Notes: generated by a model from the letters alone, not told the origin. A DNA stretch of 64,000 nt from Calothrix anomala FACHB-343 (GCF_014696435.1 NZ_JACJQG010000028.1:37992-101991), one strand, 5' to 3'; positions 25,357 through 34,571 are shown, numbered from the stretch's first letter. Made by a program: numbers and translations.

Positions 25357-26017
25357 CGCCCAAAGCAGCCATTAACTGTGACTGCTTAGACATGAAATAG
25401 CGCACTTCTTCATCAGTAGTTTGCGAGAAATCTTCATACCAGACGCCAACTGCATACATCTGCTCTGGCATCTTTAAGCACACAACTTCGTCTACTTTTT
25501 CGCTGATTTTTTCGCAAGTATCCGGCGGGGCAACAGGAACTGCAACAACTATCCGGTGAGGTTCTTGCTGTTTTAATAAAGCAATAGCAGCCAGCATAGT
25601 TGAACCAGTAGCAATACCGTCATCAACTAAAATCACGGTACGATTTTTAACATTTAACGGAGGGCGATCGCCACGATAAACGCGATCGCGGCGCTGCAAT
25701 TCCTGCCATTCATCAGCGGCTACTTGATTAATTGTCTGACTAGTAATAGCCAAAGAATTAATGACATCGGAATTTAAAACGCGAATTCCTCCCGAAGTAA
25801 TAGCACCCATTGCTAATTCTTGATGACCGGGTACACCAATTTTTCTGACTATACAAATATCTAATGGTGCATCTAACGCCTTTGCCACTTCATAGGCTAC
25901 CGGTACACCCCCACGAGGCAAACCTAAAACCAACAAATCTTTACAGTCAGCATAAGCTGTTAGTTCTCTAGCTAACAACTTACCAGCCTCAGTCCGGGTA
26001 CGGAACTTGATAGACAT
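25334..26017 (-). CDS. Phosphoribosyltransferase-family protein
   Basis: A protein of 227 residues with the type I PRTase fold. The PRPP-binding loop is VILVDDGIATGSTMLAA, and LGLPRGGVPVAYEVAKAL and DICIVRKIGVPGHQELAMGA match the group of predicted phosphoribosyltransferases often linked to alpha/beta hydrolases or stress genes. The substrate base is unknown. The start is set by a textbook ribosome binding site, GGAGGTAAAATT, directly before ATG at 26017 (MSIKFRTRTEAGKLL). The frame stays open upstream to 26122, but that extension has no family match and contains the ribosome binding site. Confidence 0.88.
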   Translation of the reverse strand: MSIKFRTRTEAGKLLARELTAYADCKDLLVLGLPRGGVPVAYEVAKALDAPLDICIVRKIGVPGHQELAMGAITSGGIRVLNSDVINSLAITSQTINQVAADEWQELQRRDRVYRGDRPPLNVKNRTVILVDDGIATGSTMLAAIALLKQQEPHRIVVAVPVAPPDTCEKISEKVDEVVCLKMPEQMYAVGVWYEDFSQTTDEEVRYFMSKQSQLMAALGEPSAANS

Positions 26018-26729
26018 AATTTTACCTCCATCAGGTGAGAGCGACGCATCGCTTAATTCTGTGGAACATACAGAAGGCTTGCCGATTCTACTCTCTTTGC
26101 TCGATTGCCTAGCTATAGCCATTAGTAATCAAGCTGCTAATGTTTCTGGTAATTATCTATCAAATTCTGAAAATATATCTCCTGCTGTGGGCTGTTATTA
26201 TCTACCTGAATTACCAGTACCCTATTTGCCGATGACACACAGAGAAACTTGTGAGTATTAACGACACCTTGCTGATGACTTAAAAAAGAAAGTGAATGAA
26301 TGCTCTCAATTTCATTTTACCCAGGAATTCGGTGTCAAGCCTCAAGATTGAGCCTAAAGGCTTTGGAGCTTTGCAAACACTAGGGACTGTTTGCAAACCC
26401 TAAATTAGACTTCAATGTAGGTTGGGTTGAGGGACGAAACCCAACATTTACGTCGCTTCGTTGGGTTGCTTTCACCTCAAGCAACCTACTTTTGGAGTTT
26501 GAAAACACGCCCTAGCCCCTAGCCCCTAAGATACAAGGTTGGGTTGAGGAACGTAGACGCGGAGCGGTGAGGCAGTGCGTTGGGCGGGTTCCCCGACTTG
26601 AAGCAACTGCCGAACCCGAAGGGCTTCCCGAAGGGTAACCCAACATTTACGTTACTTCGTTGGGTTACGTCTACTTTCTGCAACCTACTTTCGGGTTTTG
26701 AAAACACGCCCTAACCCCTAACCCCTAAG
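26018..26729. repeat. Repeat-rich intergenic region
   Basis: No gene is supported. From about 26417 to 26489 lies a GTAGGTTGGGTTGAG / CAACCTAC element. A second, longer and partly rearranged relative spans about 26536-26690. Each is followed by the same tail, TGAAAACACGCCCTA plus CCCCTAG or CCCCTAA heptamers (26497-26529 and 26696-26728). The second tail abuts the stop codon of the beta-helix/RTX gene. The same tail recurs at 46586-46622. Confidence 0.75.
26020..26029 (-). promoter_or_regulatory. Strong Shine-Dalgarno site fixing the phosphoribosyltransferase start
   Basis: Read on the minus strand, GGAGGTAAAATTATG places a consensus GGAGG seven bases before the ATG at 26017. This rules out the upstream in-frame ATG at 26122 as the main start. 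Confidence 0.8.
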
Positions 26730-28685
26730 CTAAAGCAGGAAATTTTTCTCAGTCAGATTACTACTGTTGAAGTTAGTCAAAGTCAGCAATGTTTGAAATT
26801 GATTGGCGCTGAGACTACCATCAGAGTCAATTTTCACAACTGTATGCGAACCAACCTGCTCTTTTCTAAGATATGCCTGATAAGGATTAGAACTATTAAA
26901 GTTAGCACCACTCATAATTTTGCGCAGATCGATTGTATCTTTTGCAGCTTCAAAATATTGAATTTTATCGCCTCCTTCGGAAATACTGTTATAGACAAAT
27001 CGGTCGTTACCGCCTACACCACTTAAGATATCGACACCTTTACCACCCCTCAAGACATCGTTACCTTCGCCACCTTGAATGATATCGTTACTAGAACCTC
27101 CTGTAAGGATATCGTGACCATCACCACCTTGGATGATATTGCTGTTAGAACTGCCATTAATGGTGTCGTTACCTCTAGTACCGCGTAAGAGGTTCGGGCC
27201 AGACATACTCATGTTCATAGCTGTTAAGTTCATTTGAGAAGATATCTCAAATGCACCAACATCTGGTTTACTATCTCGCGCCATTCCTATAGCATCAATT
27301 ATGGGGATAATACCACCAGTCCTCCCAGAATTAATGGCGGGGCTACCGGCTAACAGAGGATGCAATAAAGAATTACCAACTTTTTGTAAAGGCCCGAGAA
27401 GCGGATCGACAATCCGACTACCTGCTACAACTCTTCTACCTCGTGAAGGCGCGGGAAATTCAATGTTACCACCACCATCTTGGAGTTGATATCCAACTTG
27501 TTGTTGCGATAAATCCGCAGCTTTATTATTAGCCACAATTGAGTTAGTTAGAGTTACAGGCGCAGCTGGATCGTTAATCCAAACGGCTCCACAAGCCCGT
27601 CCGGCATAGTTATTCACGATGGTGGAATTAATAATATTCACAGGGGTAGATTTGTCGCTATTCAAAAGCATTGCGCCACCAGCACCTGTGAGCGTTTTAT
27701 TGCCGGAAAAGGTGCTATTGATAATATTTTTCTCTGAAGCACCATCTAACCACAAACCACCACCTTGTTTCTCTGCGGTGTTATTGGCAAAGGTGACATT
27801 GCGAATTGTGAGTGCGCTATTACCTCGTAACCCACCGCCTCTGGCAATTCCTTTCGCATTCCTGCTAGCTGTGTTACCAACAACGGTGCTATTTTCTAGG
27901 AGAATTTGGTCTTTTGAGTAACCATAAAGCAAGAGTGCGCCGCCTTCTCCTTGGGCTTGATTGTTTTCAAATCGACTACCACGGATTCTGATGACACCAC
28001 CGACAGAGGAGCCAGATCCTACTGCATTAGCGCCATCGGTACAGATTGCACCGCCACCCAAATCACCTGCTGAACTGTTATTGCGGAAAACTGAGTTTTC
28101 TACATTTAATCCACCCAGTAGGCTATAAATTGCACCCCCATTGACTCCCTTATTGTTGGTAAATTCACAACCTCTGACAGTCAGATCGCCAGAACCAAAG
28201 GTAGAAATTGCGCCACTGCTATGTCCAGATTTGGTTACAGTGCCATCATTTTTATCAAAATTGCTGTTGATTACTGTGGCTTTAGCGCTGTAACCGACAA
28301 AGATTGCGCCGCCTTTACCGCCACGATTGTTATTGAATTTACAGTTCTCTACTATCAGCGAACCGTATTGACCAACCTTAATACCACCACCGGCGTCATT
28401 AGTATAACCGTCAGCAATCGTCAGGTTTTGCACCTTCGCATCAACATGTCTGTCAATATTTAGTACTCTTTTTGTACCGTCACCGCTAATTTTTAAGTTT
28501 GCTGCTCCCGAACCATCAATTGTCAAATTCTTGGTGATGCTAATTTCCCCGCTTGTGAGTTTAATGACTTTATTAGCAAGGTTAGAGGAAAATTTGATGG
28601 TATCTCCTGCTTTTGCAGAAGCGATCGCATTGCGCAAAGAACCAGCACCGCTATCAGAGGCTGTAGTTACGTTAATAATTGTCAT
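26730..28685 (-). CDS. Secreted beta-helix protein with C-terminal RTX calcium-binding repeats
   Basis: A protein of 651 residues. Residues 1-480 form a right-handed parallel beta helix of the Pmp/polymorphic-outer-membrane type, with many GGAI and NSxFxxN units (GGAIFVGYSAKATVINSNF, GGALLLYGYSKDQILLENS). Residues 500-600 hold RTX nonapeptide repeats (GGDGHDILTGGSSNDIIQGG, GGEGNDVLRGGKGVDILSG) that bind calcium. The end (DRFVYNSISEGGDKI onwards) matches the C-terminal region of peptidase-M10-type secreted proteins. It has no N-terminal signal peptide, which fits type I secretion through its C-terminus. Likely an extracellular or surface protein; ligand unknown. No type I exporter genes are adjacent. 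Confidence 0.9.
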   Translation of the reverse strand: MTIINVTTASDSGAGSLRNAIASAKAGDTIKFSSNLANKVIKLTSGEISITKNLTIDGSGAANLKISGDGTKRVLNIDRHVDAKVQNLTIADGYTNDAGGGIKVGQYGSLIVENCKFNNNRGGKGGAIFVGYSAKATVINSNFDKNDGTVTKSGHSSGAISTFGSGDLTVRGCEFTNNKGVNGGAIYSLLGGLNVENSVFRNNSSAGDLGGGAICTDGANAVGSGSSVGGVIRIRGSRFENNQAQGEGGALLLYGYSKDQILLENSTVVGNTASRNAKGIARGGGLRGNSALTIRNVTFANNTAEKQGGGLWLDGASEKNIINSTFSGNKTLTGAGGAMLLNSDKSTPVNIINSTIVNNYAGRACGAVWINDPAAPVTLTNSIVANNKAADLSQQQVGYQLQDGGGNIEFPAPSRGRRVVAGSRIVDPLLGPLQKVGNSLLHPLLAGSPAINSGRTGGIIPIIDAIGMARDSKPDVGAFEISSQMNLTAMNMSMSGPNLLRGTRGNDTINGSSNSNIIQGGDGHDILTGGSSNDIIQGGEGNDVLRGGKGVDILSGVGGNDRFVYNSISEGGDKIQYFEAAKDTIDLRKIMSGANFNSSNPYQAYLRKEQVGSHTVVKIDSDGSLSANQFQTLLTLTNFNSSNLTEKNFLL

Positions 28686-29364
28686 GCTTTGAATTCCCGT
28701 AAATAAATAAGGTTTTCAGTCCGACTTTTTGCCTAGAATCACCACTTCTGTGATTCACCACTAGTCGAGATGATGGGATTCAGAGCACCCTGCTGTGATG
28801 ACTTTTCTGATTTCAATTTGATATTGAGGAATTTAGTGACGAGATTCAGCCGGATATTCCTCTTTTTTTTAGATGCAACAATTTATCGCTGTTTCGATTG
28901 ATTTAAATCAACAGCATTCAGTTCATGCAAACGTTATAACTTCAGCCAAACTTTATTCGCTATAGCAATTACACTTAGATTATAGTTCCAAATTTAACCT
29001 CATCTAGTTGTTTTGCCCGGACGAATTTACTTTAGACAGATGTTACACAATTTGTCATCTTTATGCAACCTTTATAAAAAAAATATTTGATTTTTTGTTA
29101 GCTCAAGTTGATATTGATAAGTAATTACAAACAAAATCAAGCAGTAGTTGGTAACAAGTTCCTATTTAATGAAAGCCTCGGATTTGAGAAATTAGCGACT
29201 GGAAAATCTATGATTTATCGAAAAAAATTACTGCTGTGTTTGCTAGTTTTGCTTCAAAGTATGTTAACACATCAAAAATACTGCTGCAATTGAATTGATA
29301 TTCACAATTAATTATAAAAATAGCCAAAAACAACAAAAAATCTGATATTAGGGCATAAATATTG
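28686..29364. other. Long gene-free stretch upstream of the beta-helix/RTX gene
   Basis: AT-rich DNA of 679 bp without a supported gene. It must hold the promoter of the beta-helix gene. A short palindrome, AATCACCACTTCTGTGATT, is near 28738-28756. A 61-codon frame at 29108-29293 has a TTG start and no recognisable content and is not called. Confidence 0.6.
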
Positions 29365-30258
29365 TTAGCTGTACTGCATTAATTCCAGGTAAATATGCTC
29401 TAAACGTACAGGCTGACGCGCGATGGAATTAATAGCTATACCATCAAACCGGGCAATAATTTCCTTTAAATCCAAAGATTCCGGTAACCAGAAAGCCAAA
29501 TCGCTACCATAACGCCTATGGGTAAAACCATATTCTTTGGCTCTAGCGATCGCTTGTTCCTCAGACTCAGTTTGTACTAAAATAATTTCTTCGGCAGGAA
29601 TTAATTTTCTTAATTCTGCTAAACTACCTTCAGCTAATAGTTGACCATGTTTTAAAACGCCAATGCGCTGACAAAGGCGTTCAGCTTCCTCTAATAAGTG
29701 AGTTGTCAGTAAAACTGTAATTCCTTGATTTTTCAGTTGGCGGATTAATTCCCAAATTTCGTATCTCGCCTCAATATCTAACCCAGTTGTTGGTTCATCC
29801 AGAATTACTAGCTGTGGTTGATGTACTAAAGCTACTGCAATATTTAACCGTCTTTGCATCCCACCACTAAGCGTTTCTACTGGTTGTTTTGCTCTATCTA
29901 ATAAATTTACAGATGCTAAGGTATCTAAGATACGTTGCTGACGTTCTTTTCGATTCAATCCATAAATATCCGCAAAAAATTTCAAGTTTTCGGCACAAGA
30001 GAGACTTTTATAAAGTAAATTTTCTTGCGGTGCTACACCGATAATTTTTTTCGTTGCTTCGGAAACCGATTGCTGATTAATTTTAATTTGCCCACTATCA
30101 GCTTGTAGTAAATTACAAATAATATTAATCGTAGTTGTTTTACCTGAGCCATTTGCACCAATTAAGCCATAAACTTCTCCAGAATTGATTTGCAAGTTCA
30201 AATTTTTCAGAACTTGTCTTTTACCATAGGATTTATTTAAGTTTTGAATTGTCAGCAT
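29365..30258 (-). CDS. ABC transporter ATP-binding protein, exporter type
   Basis: A protein of 297 residues. Walker A is GLIGANGSGKTTTINI, the Q-loop region is GVAPQENLLYKSL, the ABC signature is VETLSGGMQRRLNIA, Walker B is LVILDEPTTGLD and the H-loop is LLTTHLLEEAE. The length and the C-terminal ferredoxin-like part fit the CcmA/NatA/drug-exporter (DRA) group. It should pair with the ABC-2 permease encoded upstream at 30491 on the same strand. The 220-bp gap between the two holds an AATTTTG repeat, so co-transcription is likely but not certain. The exported substrate is unknown. Confidence 0.93.
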   Translation of the reverse strand: MLTIQNLNKSYGKRQVLKNLNLQINSGEVYGLIGANGSGKTTTINIICNLLQADSGQIKINQQSVSEATKKIIGVAPQENLLYKSLSCAENLKFFADIYGLNRKERQQRILDTLASVNLLDRAKQPVETLSGGMQRRLNIAVALVHQPQLVILDEPTTGLDIEARYEIWELIRQLKNQGITVLLTTHLLEEAERLCQRIGVLKHGQLLAEGSLAELRKLIPAEEIILVQTESEEQAIARAKEYGFTHRRYGSDLAFWLPESLDLKEIIARFDGIAINSIARQPVRLEHIYLELMQYS

Positions 30259-30456
30259 AGATTATAAATGGGCATGGGGCATGGGGCATTGGGCATGGGG
30301 TAATAAGCAACAATATAAAGTCTATTTTTATCGGAAAAAGCTAGGTTCAAAATCTCGCCCCTGGTGGACGAAATAATCTTTGTTTCCCAAGGTAGGCTTC
30401 GCCGTGAGCGTCAGCCAAACAGTAGGAAACCCACCTATAAGGGGTGGCTGTCTTTA

Positions 30457-30487
30457 ATTTTGAATTTTGAATTTTGAATTTTGAATT
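30457..30487. repeat. AATTTTG heptamer tandem repeat
   Basis: Four to five TTTGAAT units between the ABC permease and ATPase genes. The upstream part of this gap (30271-30300) also holds GGGCATG heptamers. Confidence 0.75.
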
Positions 30488-30490
30488 GAT

Positions 30491-31270
30491 TCATAATCGC
30501 CTTTCTACAATTAACATGCGGTGATAAGATAGCCATCCACAGAAGAGCATGAGCAAGGAAAAAATTAGTAAAAACCAAAAGTGTGAATCTATATCGCTAA
30601 TTGTTTCGCCCTTAGCTGAAATTGCTACCATAGCTTCATTCATGTGATATATAGGATTATATTTAGCAATATTAATTAAAGTTGGCGGAAAAAGCGCAGC
30701 AGGTAAAAATGCTCCGCCTAGAATTAACAAAGGTACGCCAAAAGCTGCGATGAGTGAATTAACATCTTCAATCCGCCGTGCTAATTGTGTACCTAAAATA
30801 AAACCTAAGCCAACATAAGCAATAATCGTCATGAAAATCACGATTAATCCTAATAAAATAGATCCCTTAAAAGTCGCACCCCAAAAAGCAGCAATAGTAT
30901 AAATTAAAACTGCTTGTCCTAACCCAATGCAACTATGGGCGAGAAAAATTCCTAAAAAATAAGAAATACCGCTTAAGGGAGAGAGAAATAAGCGTTTGAG
31001 GGTTCGCTGTTCTCGTTCTGCAACTACCGTAGCAACAGTTCCACCTAAACAGCTAAAAAACATTGCTGCACCTACCAAAGTTGAGGGTGCAGCATATTCA
31101 AAAGCCGTATTCATTGGTAATTCTGCCCTTTCTGCTAAGATTAATCCACTGAGCATTAACACCGAAATCGGAAAAATAATCCAAAAAATTAAGCTGCGTC
31201 TGCGGCGCAATAATTCAATTAAAATACGCTGAGTTACAGCGATAATTTCCCGCCAATATTTCACGATCAT
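30491..31270 (-). CDS. ABC-2 type permease
   Basis: A membrane protein of 259 residues with about six hydrophobic segments, among them SLIFWIIFPISVLMLSGLIL, AMFFSCLGGTVATVVA, LGLIVIFMTIIAYVGLGFIL, AFGVPLLILGGAFLPAALF and FLLIFSLLMLFCGWL. This is the ABC-2 family that pairs with DRA-type ATPases for drug, lipid or polysaccharide export. ATG at 31270 (MIVKYWREIIAVTQRILIEL) is the natural start; the frame is open to 31336, but that extension comes from a GGACAAGG repeat block. Confidence 0.9.
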   Translation of the reverse strand: MIVKYWREIIAVTQRILIELLRRRRSLIFWIIFPISVLMLSGLILAERAELPMNTAFEYAAPSTLVGAAMFFSCLGGTVATVVAEREQRTLKRLFLSPLSGISYFLGIFLAHSCIGLGQAVLIYTIAAFWGATFKGSILLGLIVIFMTIIAYVGLGFILGTQLARRIEDVNSLIAAFGVPLLILGGAFLPAALFPPTLINIAKYNPIYHMNEAMVAISAKGETISDIDSHFWFLLIFSLLMLFCGWLSYHRMLIVERRL

Positions 31271-31310
31271 TATTAATATAGCAATCTTATTTTGTATATG
31301 AACAAAAGGA

Positions 31311-31342
31311 CAAGGGAAGGAGGACAAGGAGGACAAGGAGGT
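31311..31342. repeat. GGACAAGGA tandem repeat
   Basis: Three to four nonamer units (AAGGAGGACAAGGAGGAC) between the GrpE-like gene and the ABC permease gene. This block fakes an N-terminal extension of the permease frame. Confidence 0.75.
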
Positions 31343-31356
31343 TATATTTAAGATGA

Positions 31357-31839
31357 TTATTCTTCTCTTTTGGAGACAACTACCTCCACAGGGCGTAAAA
31401 TTTTATCACCTAGACGAAACCCCCGCCGAACAATTCTTGTAATTGTCTGATTTTCTAAATCATTACGAACTTCAATATCAACAACTTTACAATAGCGAAA
31501 ATCTGGATAATTATCTTGAAAATCTATGATTTCAATTTCTTGCTTTTCAAGTATTTGCAGCAGCCGATTTTCAATATCAGCAATTGTTTTAAGTAAATAC
31601 TCTTCATCTGGCTCTAAATACGCTAGATTATCGCGCATGTAATTTTGTAAATATTCTAACGCATCAAAAAAATCGATTAATTCTAAAAATAATTCTTCAA
31701 CTTCTGCATTAAATTGCTGTTGTTGTTCTTGGATAGTTTGTTTTAAGCTAAACTGTATTTTTAAAAGCGAGCTAATTTCTTGTATAATATGCTTTCTCTC
31801 TCCCTCACTTAATCTCAATCTTTCTTTTTTTTTAATCAT
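31357..31839 (-). CDS. GrpE-like protein, second type
   Basis: A protein of 160 residues. The N-terminal two thirds are charged helices (residues 15-105) and the C-terminal part IVRRGFRLGDKILRPVEVVV matches the beta domain of GrpE, the nucleotide exchange factor for DnaK (typical ending GYxxxDRVLRPAxVxV). The helical part is shorter than in the housekeeping GrpE and the sequence YPDFRYCKVVDIEVRNDLEN is distinctive. Cyanobacteria often have such a short paralogue besides the one next to dnaK; no dnaK or dnaJ is nearby here. It lies upstream of the ABC exporter genes on the same strand and may share a transcript with them. A role in exchange on a specialised DnaK is inference. Confidence 0.75.
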   Translation of the reverse strand: MIKKKERLRLSEGERKHIIQEISSLLKIQFSLKQTIQEQQQQFNAEVEELFLELIDFFDALEYLQNYMRDNLAYLEPDEEYLLKTIADIENRLLQILEKQEIEIIDFQDNYPDFRYCKVVDIEVRNDLENQTITRIVRRGFRLGDKILRPVEVVVSKREE

Positions 31840-32275
31840 ATTTTTGGTTATAATTTTATTAAGATTAATTTAAATTCGCGATTAATTTCGTCTATGCTTG
31901 AGATATGCGCGATCGCGTCTGTAAATGCACTGAATTTCTGTAAAAATTTTAAATTATTTCCGCCATTTCCGGGAAATCTGTCTTAGTCAGGTAGAGGAGA
32001 ACACAACGCTGCCAGCTTAACCATTGTAAAAATTAGATTTAGATCTATCCAAGATTCCCGAATAATGATACAAAAGTATTACTATTGAAGAAGATCGCGA
32101 GCAAGAAAGACACAAACACCAAAAGACAATTGTAGAGACGCGATTCATCGCGTCTGTGAGATTCATCGCCTCTCTGAGATTCATCGCGTCTCTAAGATTC
32201 ATCGCGTCTCTCTTGACCACTGACTGTTGACTACTGATAAACTTGTTTAGCAAACCACTTTGATAGCCCAAAACG
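31840..32275. other. Divergent promoter region with an 18-bp tandem repeat
   Basis: No gene is supported. It separates the leftward GrpE-like gene from the rightward unknown gene at 32276. Its right half holds the ATTCATCGCGTCTCT tandem array (32143-32214) and TTGACTG-type heptamers just before the gene. Confidence 0.65.
32136..32214. repeat. Palindrome expanded into four 18-bp tandem units
   Basis: The palindrome AGACGCGATTCATCGCGTCT (32136-32155) is followed by 18-bp units of its right half, ATTCATCGCGTCTCTGAG and variants, at 32143, 32161, 32179 and 32197. It appears that slippage amplified one arm of the dispersed palindrome. Confidence 0.85.
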
Positions 32276-33145
32276 ATGAAAGCATCTGCTAAGTTCGACT
32301 TTGAAGACGAAAAATTTAATGCACCGCCTTCTCAAGTCATCCCCTGGTGTCAGATGATTAATCCTCGGTATGGCACAGATGGTATCCAATCTTACGGTTT
32401 GGCAATTAAACTCGATAATGCGCAGGCTGTAGGTTTTCAACCAGATGATAATTGGCAACAGGTAGAGCATGAATTTAGCTCTGGAGTGGAAACTATATTT
32501 ATTACTCCTACTCCTAATTTAGTAATAGTCAGGCGCGGCCCGTTATCAGTTAAAGATAGAGAAACTGGGTTAAAATTGGGTACTCTTAAAGATAATTACG
32601 ATGCTTTTTTAGCCGATAAACTTAAGTTTAAAACCTTTACTCGCTATTTAATTTTTATAGTTGGAGAAGATAAAAAATTCTTGCATCATACACCATTACA
32701 ATTAACTTTAAATGGTGCAGCCGGGGCAAGTTTTAGTAAAACCTATTGCGAATATCAGCAAGGTAAGGTTGTCAGCGGTTTCGTGGCTGAATTAGAACGA
32801 GCTTATGCGGGATACAGAAAGCAACCTGTGACGCCAAAAGGACAGTTATTTCATGCTCACGGGATTTTTTCACCAATAATTGAATGTGAAGAAAGGGGTA
32901 TTGAACCTAATACTGTATTAGTAGCTTCTACGGTAGATTTTAAACATCCAACAGTATCCACATTAACGCAATATCTCATAGCTTCTGATTCGCCTGAATC
33001 TACGATAATTTGTAAAACTTTTGAAGATTACAAAGAATTTGGTAAGGAAGCCGTGAAAATAGAAACACCTAAAATCGAAATGGCAGGGGTTTCTAGTTCT
33101 TATATTTACGCTGATGAGGATGATTTTGGTTATCCGCCCTATTAG
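32276..33145 (+). CDS. Conserved cyanobacterial protein of unknown function, DUF5895-like
   Basis: A protein of 289 residues. It begins MKASAKFDFEDEKFNAPPSQ and continues VIPWCQMINPRYGTDG, then GLAIKLDNAQAVGFQPDDNW. The middle is RYLIFIVGEDKKFLHHTPLQ, LNGAAGASFSKTYCEYQQG, and the end is an acidic tail (YADEDDFGYPPY). From memory this resembles the cyanobacterial family DUF5895, but that name is not certain. An acidic tail after a compact beta-rich domain is seen in single-strand DNA-binding proteins, a weak analogy only. No signal peptide or membrane segment. It is a single gene, with heptamer repeats starting two bases after its stop. Confidence 0.7.
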   Translation: MKASAKFDFEDEKFNAPPSQVIPWCQMINPRYGTDGIQSYGLAIKLDNAQAVGFQPDDNWQQVEHEFSSGVETIFITPTPNLVIVRRGPLSVKDRETGLKLGTLKDNYDAFLADKLKFKTFTRYLIFIVGEDKKFLHHTPLQLTLNGAAGASFSKTYCEYQQGKVVSGFVAELERAYAGYRKQPVTPKGQLFHAHGIFSPIIECEERGIEPNTVLVASTVDFKHPTVSTLTQYLIASDSPESTIICKTFEDYKEFGKEAVKIETPKIEMAGVSSSYIYADEDDFGYPPY

Positions 33146-33199
33146 GGGCTAGGGGCTAGGGGCTAGGGGTTAGGGATGAGGGGGACAAGGGAGACAAGG
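33142..33199. repeat. GGGGCTA and GGGAGACAA tandem repeats
   Basis: Four GGGGCTA-type heptamers and then GGACAAGGGAGACAAGG units directly after the stop of the 32276 gene. An inverted counterpart of the same order lies at 35215-35270. Confidence 0.8.
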
Positions 33200-33292
33200 G
33201 AGACAAGGAATTTTAGATTTTAGATTTGCGATTTTGGATTCCAATCTAAAATCTAAAATCCAAAATCCAAAATTGTTTCCAATGCCCAATGC
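33200..33292. repeat. 93-bp inverted repeat, left copy (flanks mltA)
   Basis: Perfectly complementary over 93 bp to 35122-35214. It is made of AAAATCTAAA-type units plus a unique core (GCGATTTTGGATTCCAATCT) and CCAATGC heptamers. Together the copies bracket mltA and the small gene before it, a 1.83-kb segment. Confidence 0.92.
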
Positions 33293-33314
33293 CCAATGCC
33301 CAATGCCCAATGCC

Positions 33315-34571
33315 CTATTCTTTGAGTAATAAATAATATAATGAACCGTTGCCGCCTGTAACGCCAGCGCGATCGCCTGCTAGTTTGCCGGTGCCCATAA
33401 AATAATCTACCCTACCCGGCCCTTTAATGGCGCTACCTGTGTCTTGATCTAAGACAAAGCGGCTGACTCTGCGGTATTCTAGCTTACCCGCCTGATTAGG
33501 ATAGGGAAGAGAGGTATGTACTAAGGCTAAAGCACCAGGAGGCATGAGAGATTTATCTGTAGCAATGGAACGCTCTGGTGTTACAGGTACATTAATACTA
33601 CCCGTAGCTGGCGTACCACTGGTTTCCTTAAAGAAAATAAACCGTTCCCAACGTGGTAAATAGTTACTCAACTCCTGGGGAGATTGCTTAAAGAAACTGA
33701 CTAACTTTGGTAGCGTTAATCCATCTAGTGGTAATTTACCATCTTTCGCCAGTTCTCTACCGATACTTGTCCAAGGGTAATCTGTTCCACCTGCGTAACC
33801 AATAGAGGTTTTTTTACCATCAGTTAACTGAATTTGGGCAGAACCTTGGATGTGAACCATGTATGCATCGAGGCGATCGCGGAACCATAACATTTCTAAA
33901 CCTCGTAACTGGCTTTTATCACCCAATAAACCGTCTTTTCCTTCTAATTCAATGCGTTTTGGGTGCGGTTTAGCCCATTTATCGAAGTCTGGTGGTAAGC
34001 GATATAGGGGATATTTATATTGAGCAGTCCTTACACGACTGGCTGTATAAACAGGCTCATAATAAGCAGTAAATTTAACAGTACCATTACCATCATTACC
34101 TACAGATTGGTAAAAGGTAAACTCTCGCTTGACAGCAGCTTGCAATTGTGCTGCAGACTTAGATTGCACAACTAATTGACGAAAGCGTAATAAGCTGCGA
34201 CGTACCCGATCCAATGTAATTTCTGGAATTGGATATTGTTGATAAATAGCGATCGCCTTATCTTTTTCTAAATAACTGAGACTGTTATCAATCGCTTTTA
34301 ATAGCGCTTGGCGATCGCCGCGTTTACCCCTACTACCCCAAATTTGCTCATCCCAACCCAAACAAGCAGACTTTGGGGTACAACCGCTCCCTAAGTCCAC
34401 AGGTTTAAGTGCTGGCTGTACCTCAGGTACGGGTGGTACGGGGATAGGTACCACCGGCGTTGGTTGTACTGGCGGCGGTAAATTAGGAACCTGAGCTACA
34501 GCTGACCAAATTGCATTGACAAAGGCAAGTCCTAGACTTAAGGAACACAAGGCAAGGGTTTTTCTCATCAT
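33315..34571 (-). CDS. mltA: Membrane-bound lytic murein transglycosylase A
   Basis: Cleaves peptidoglycan glycan strands to 1,6-anhydromuramyl products. The protein has 418 residues with a signal peptide (MMRKTLALCSLSLGLAFVNA) and a proline-rich linker at about 27-55. The MltA domain shows FTAYYEPVYTASRVRTAQY, LEMLWFRDRLDAYMVHIQGS and AQIQLTDGKKTSIGYAGGTD. The C-terminal 3D domain carries the catalytic aspartate region DTGSAIKGPGRVDYFMGTG. No lipobox cysteine is obvious at the signal cleavage site, so it may be soluble in the periplasm. Its ATG pair begins one base after the stop of the upstream small gene, so the two are translationally coupled. Confidence 0.94.
   Translation of the reverse strand: MMRKTLALCSLSLGLAFVNAIWSAVAQVPNLPPPVQPTPVVPIPVPPVPEVQPALKPVDLGSGCTPKSACLGWDEQIWGSRGKRGDRQALLKAIDNSLSYLEKDKAIAIYQQYPIPEITLDRVRRSLLRFRQLVVQSKSAAQLQAAVKREFTFYQSVGNDGNGTVKFTAYYEPVYTASRVRTAQYKYPLYRLPPDFDKWAKPHPKRIELEGKDGLLGDKSQLRGLEMLWFRDRLDAYMVHIQGSAQIQLTDGKKTSIGYAGGTDYPWTSIGRELAKDGKLPLDGLTLPKLVSFFKQSPQELSNYLPRWERFIFFKETSGTPATGSINVPVTPERSIATDKSLMPPGALALVHTSLPYPNQAGKLEYRRVSRFVLDQDTGSAIKGPGRVDYFMGTGKLAGDRAGVTGGNGSLYYLLLKE

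Noticed and set aside
26018-26122. N-terminal extension of the phosphoribosyltransferase to 26122
   Set aside because: The strong GGAGG site before ATG 26017 and the domain boundary both favour the shorter protein.
26007-26261. 84-codon plus-strand frame near the phosphoribosyltransferase start
   Set aside because: Starts inside the phosphoribosyltransferase gene on the opposite strand and overlaps its ribosome binding site; no family match.
29108-29293. 61-codon plus-strand frame with a hydrophobic C-terminal half
   Set aside because: TTG start, no ribosome binding site, no recognisable content, AT-rich intergenic context.
32017-32271. Minus-strand frame with MNLRDAMNLREAMNLTDAMN
   Set aside because: It is a translation of the 18-bp non-coding tandem repeat; no ribosome binding site or homologous protein family is apparent.
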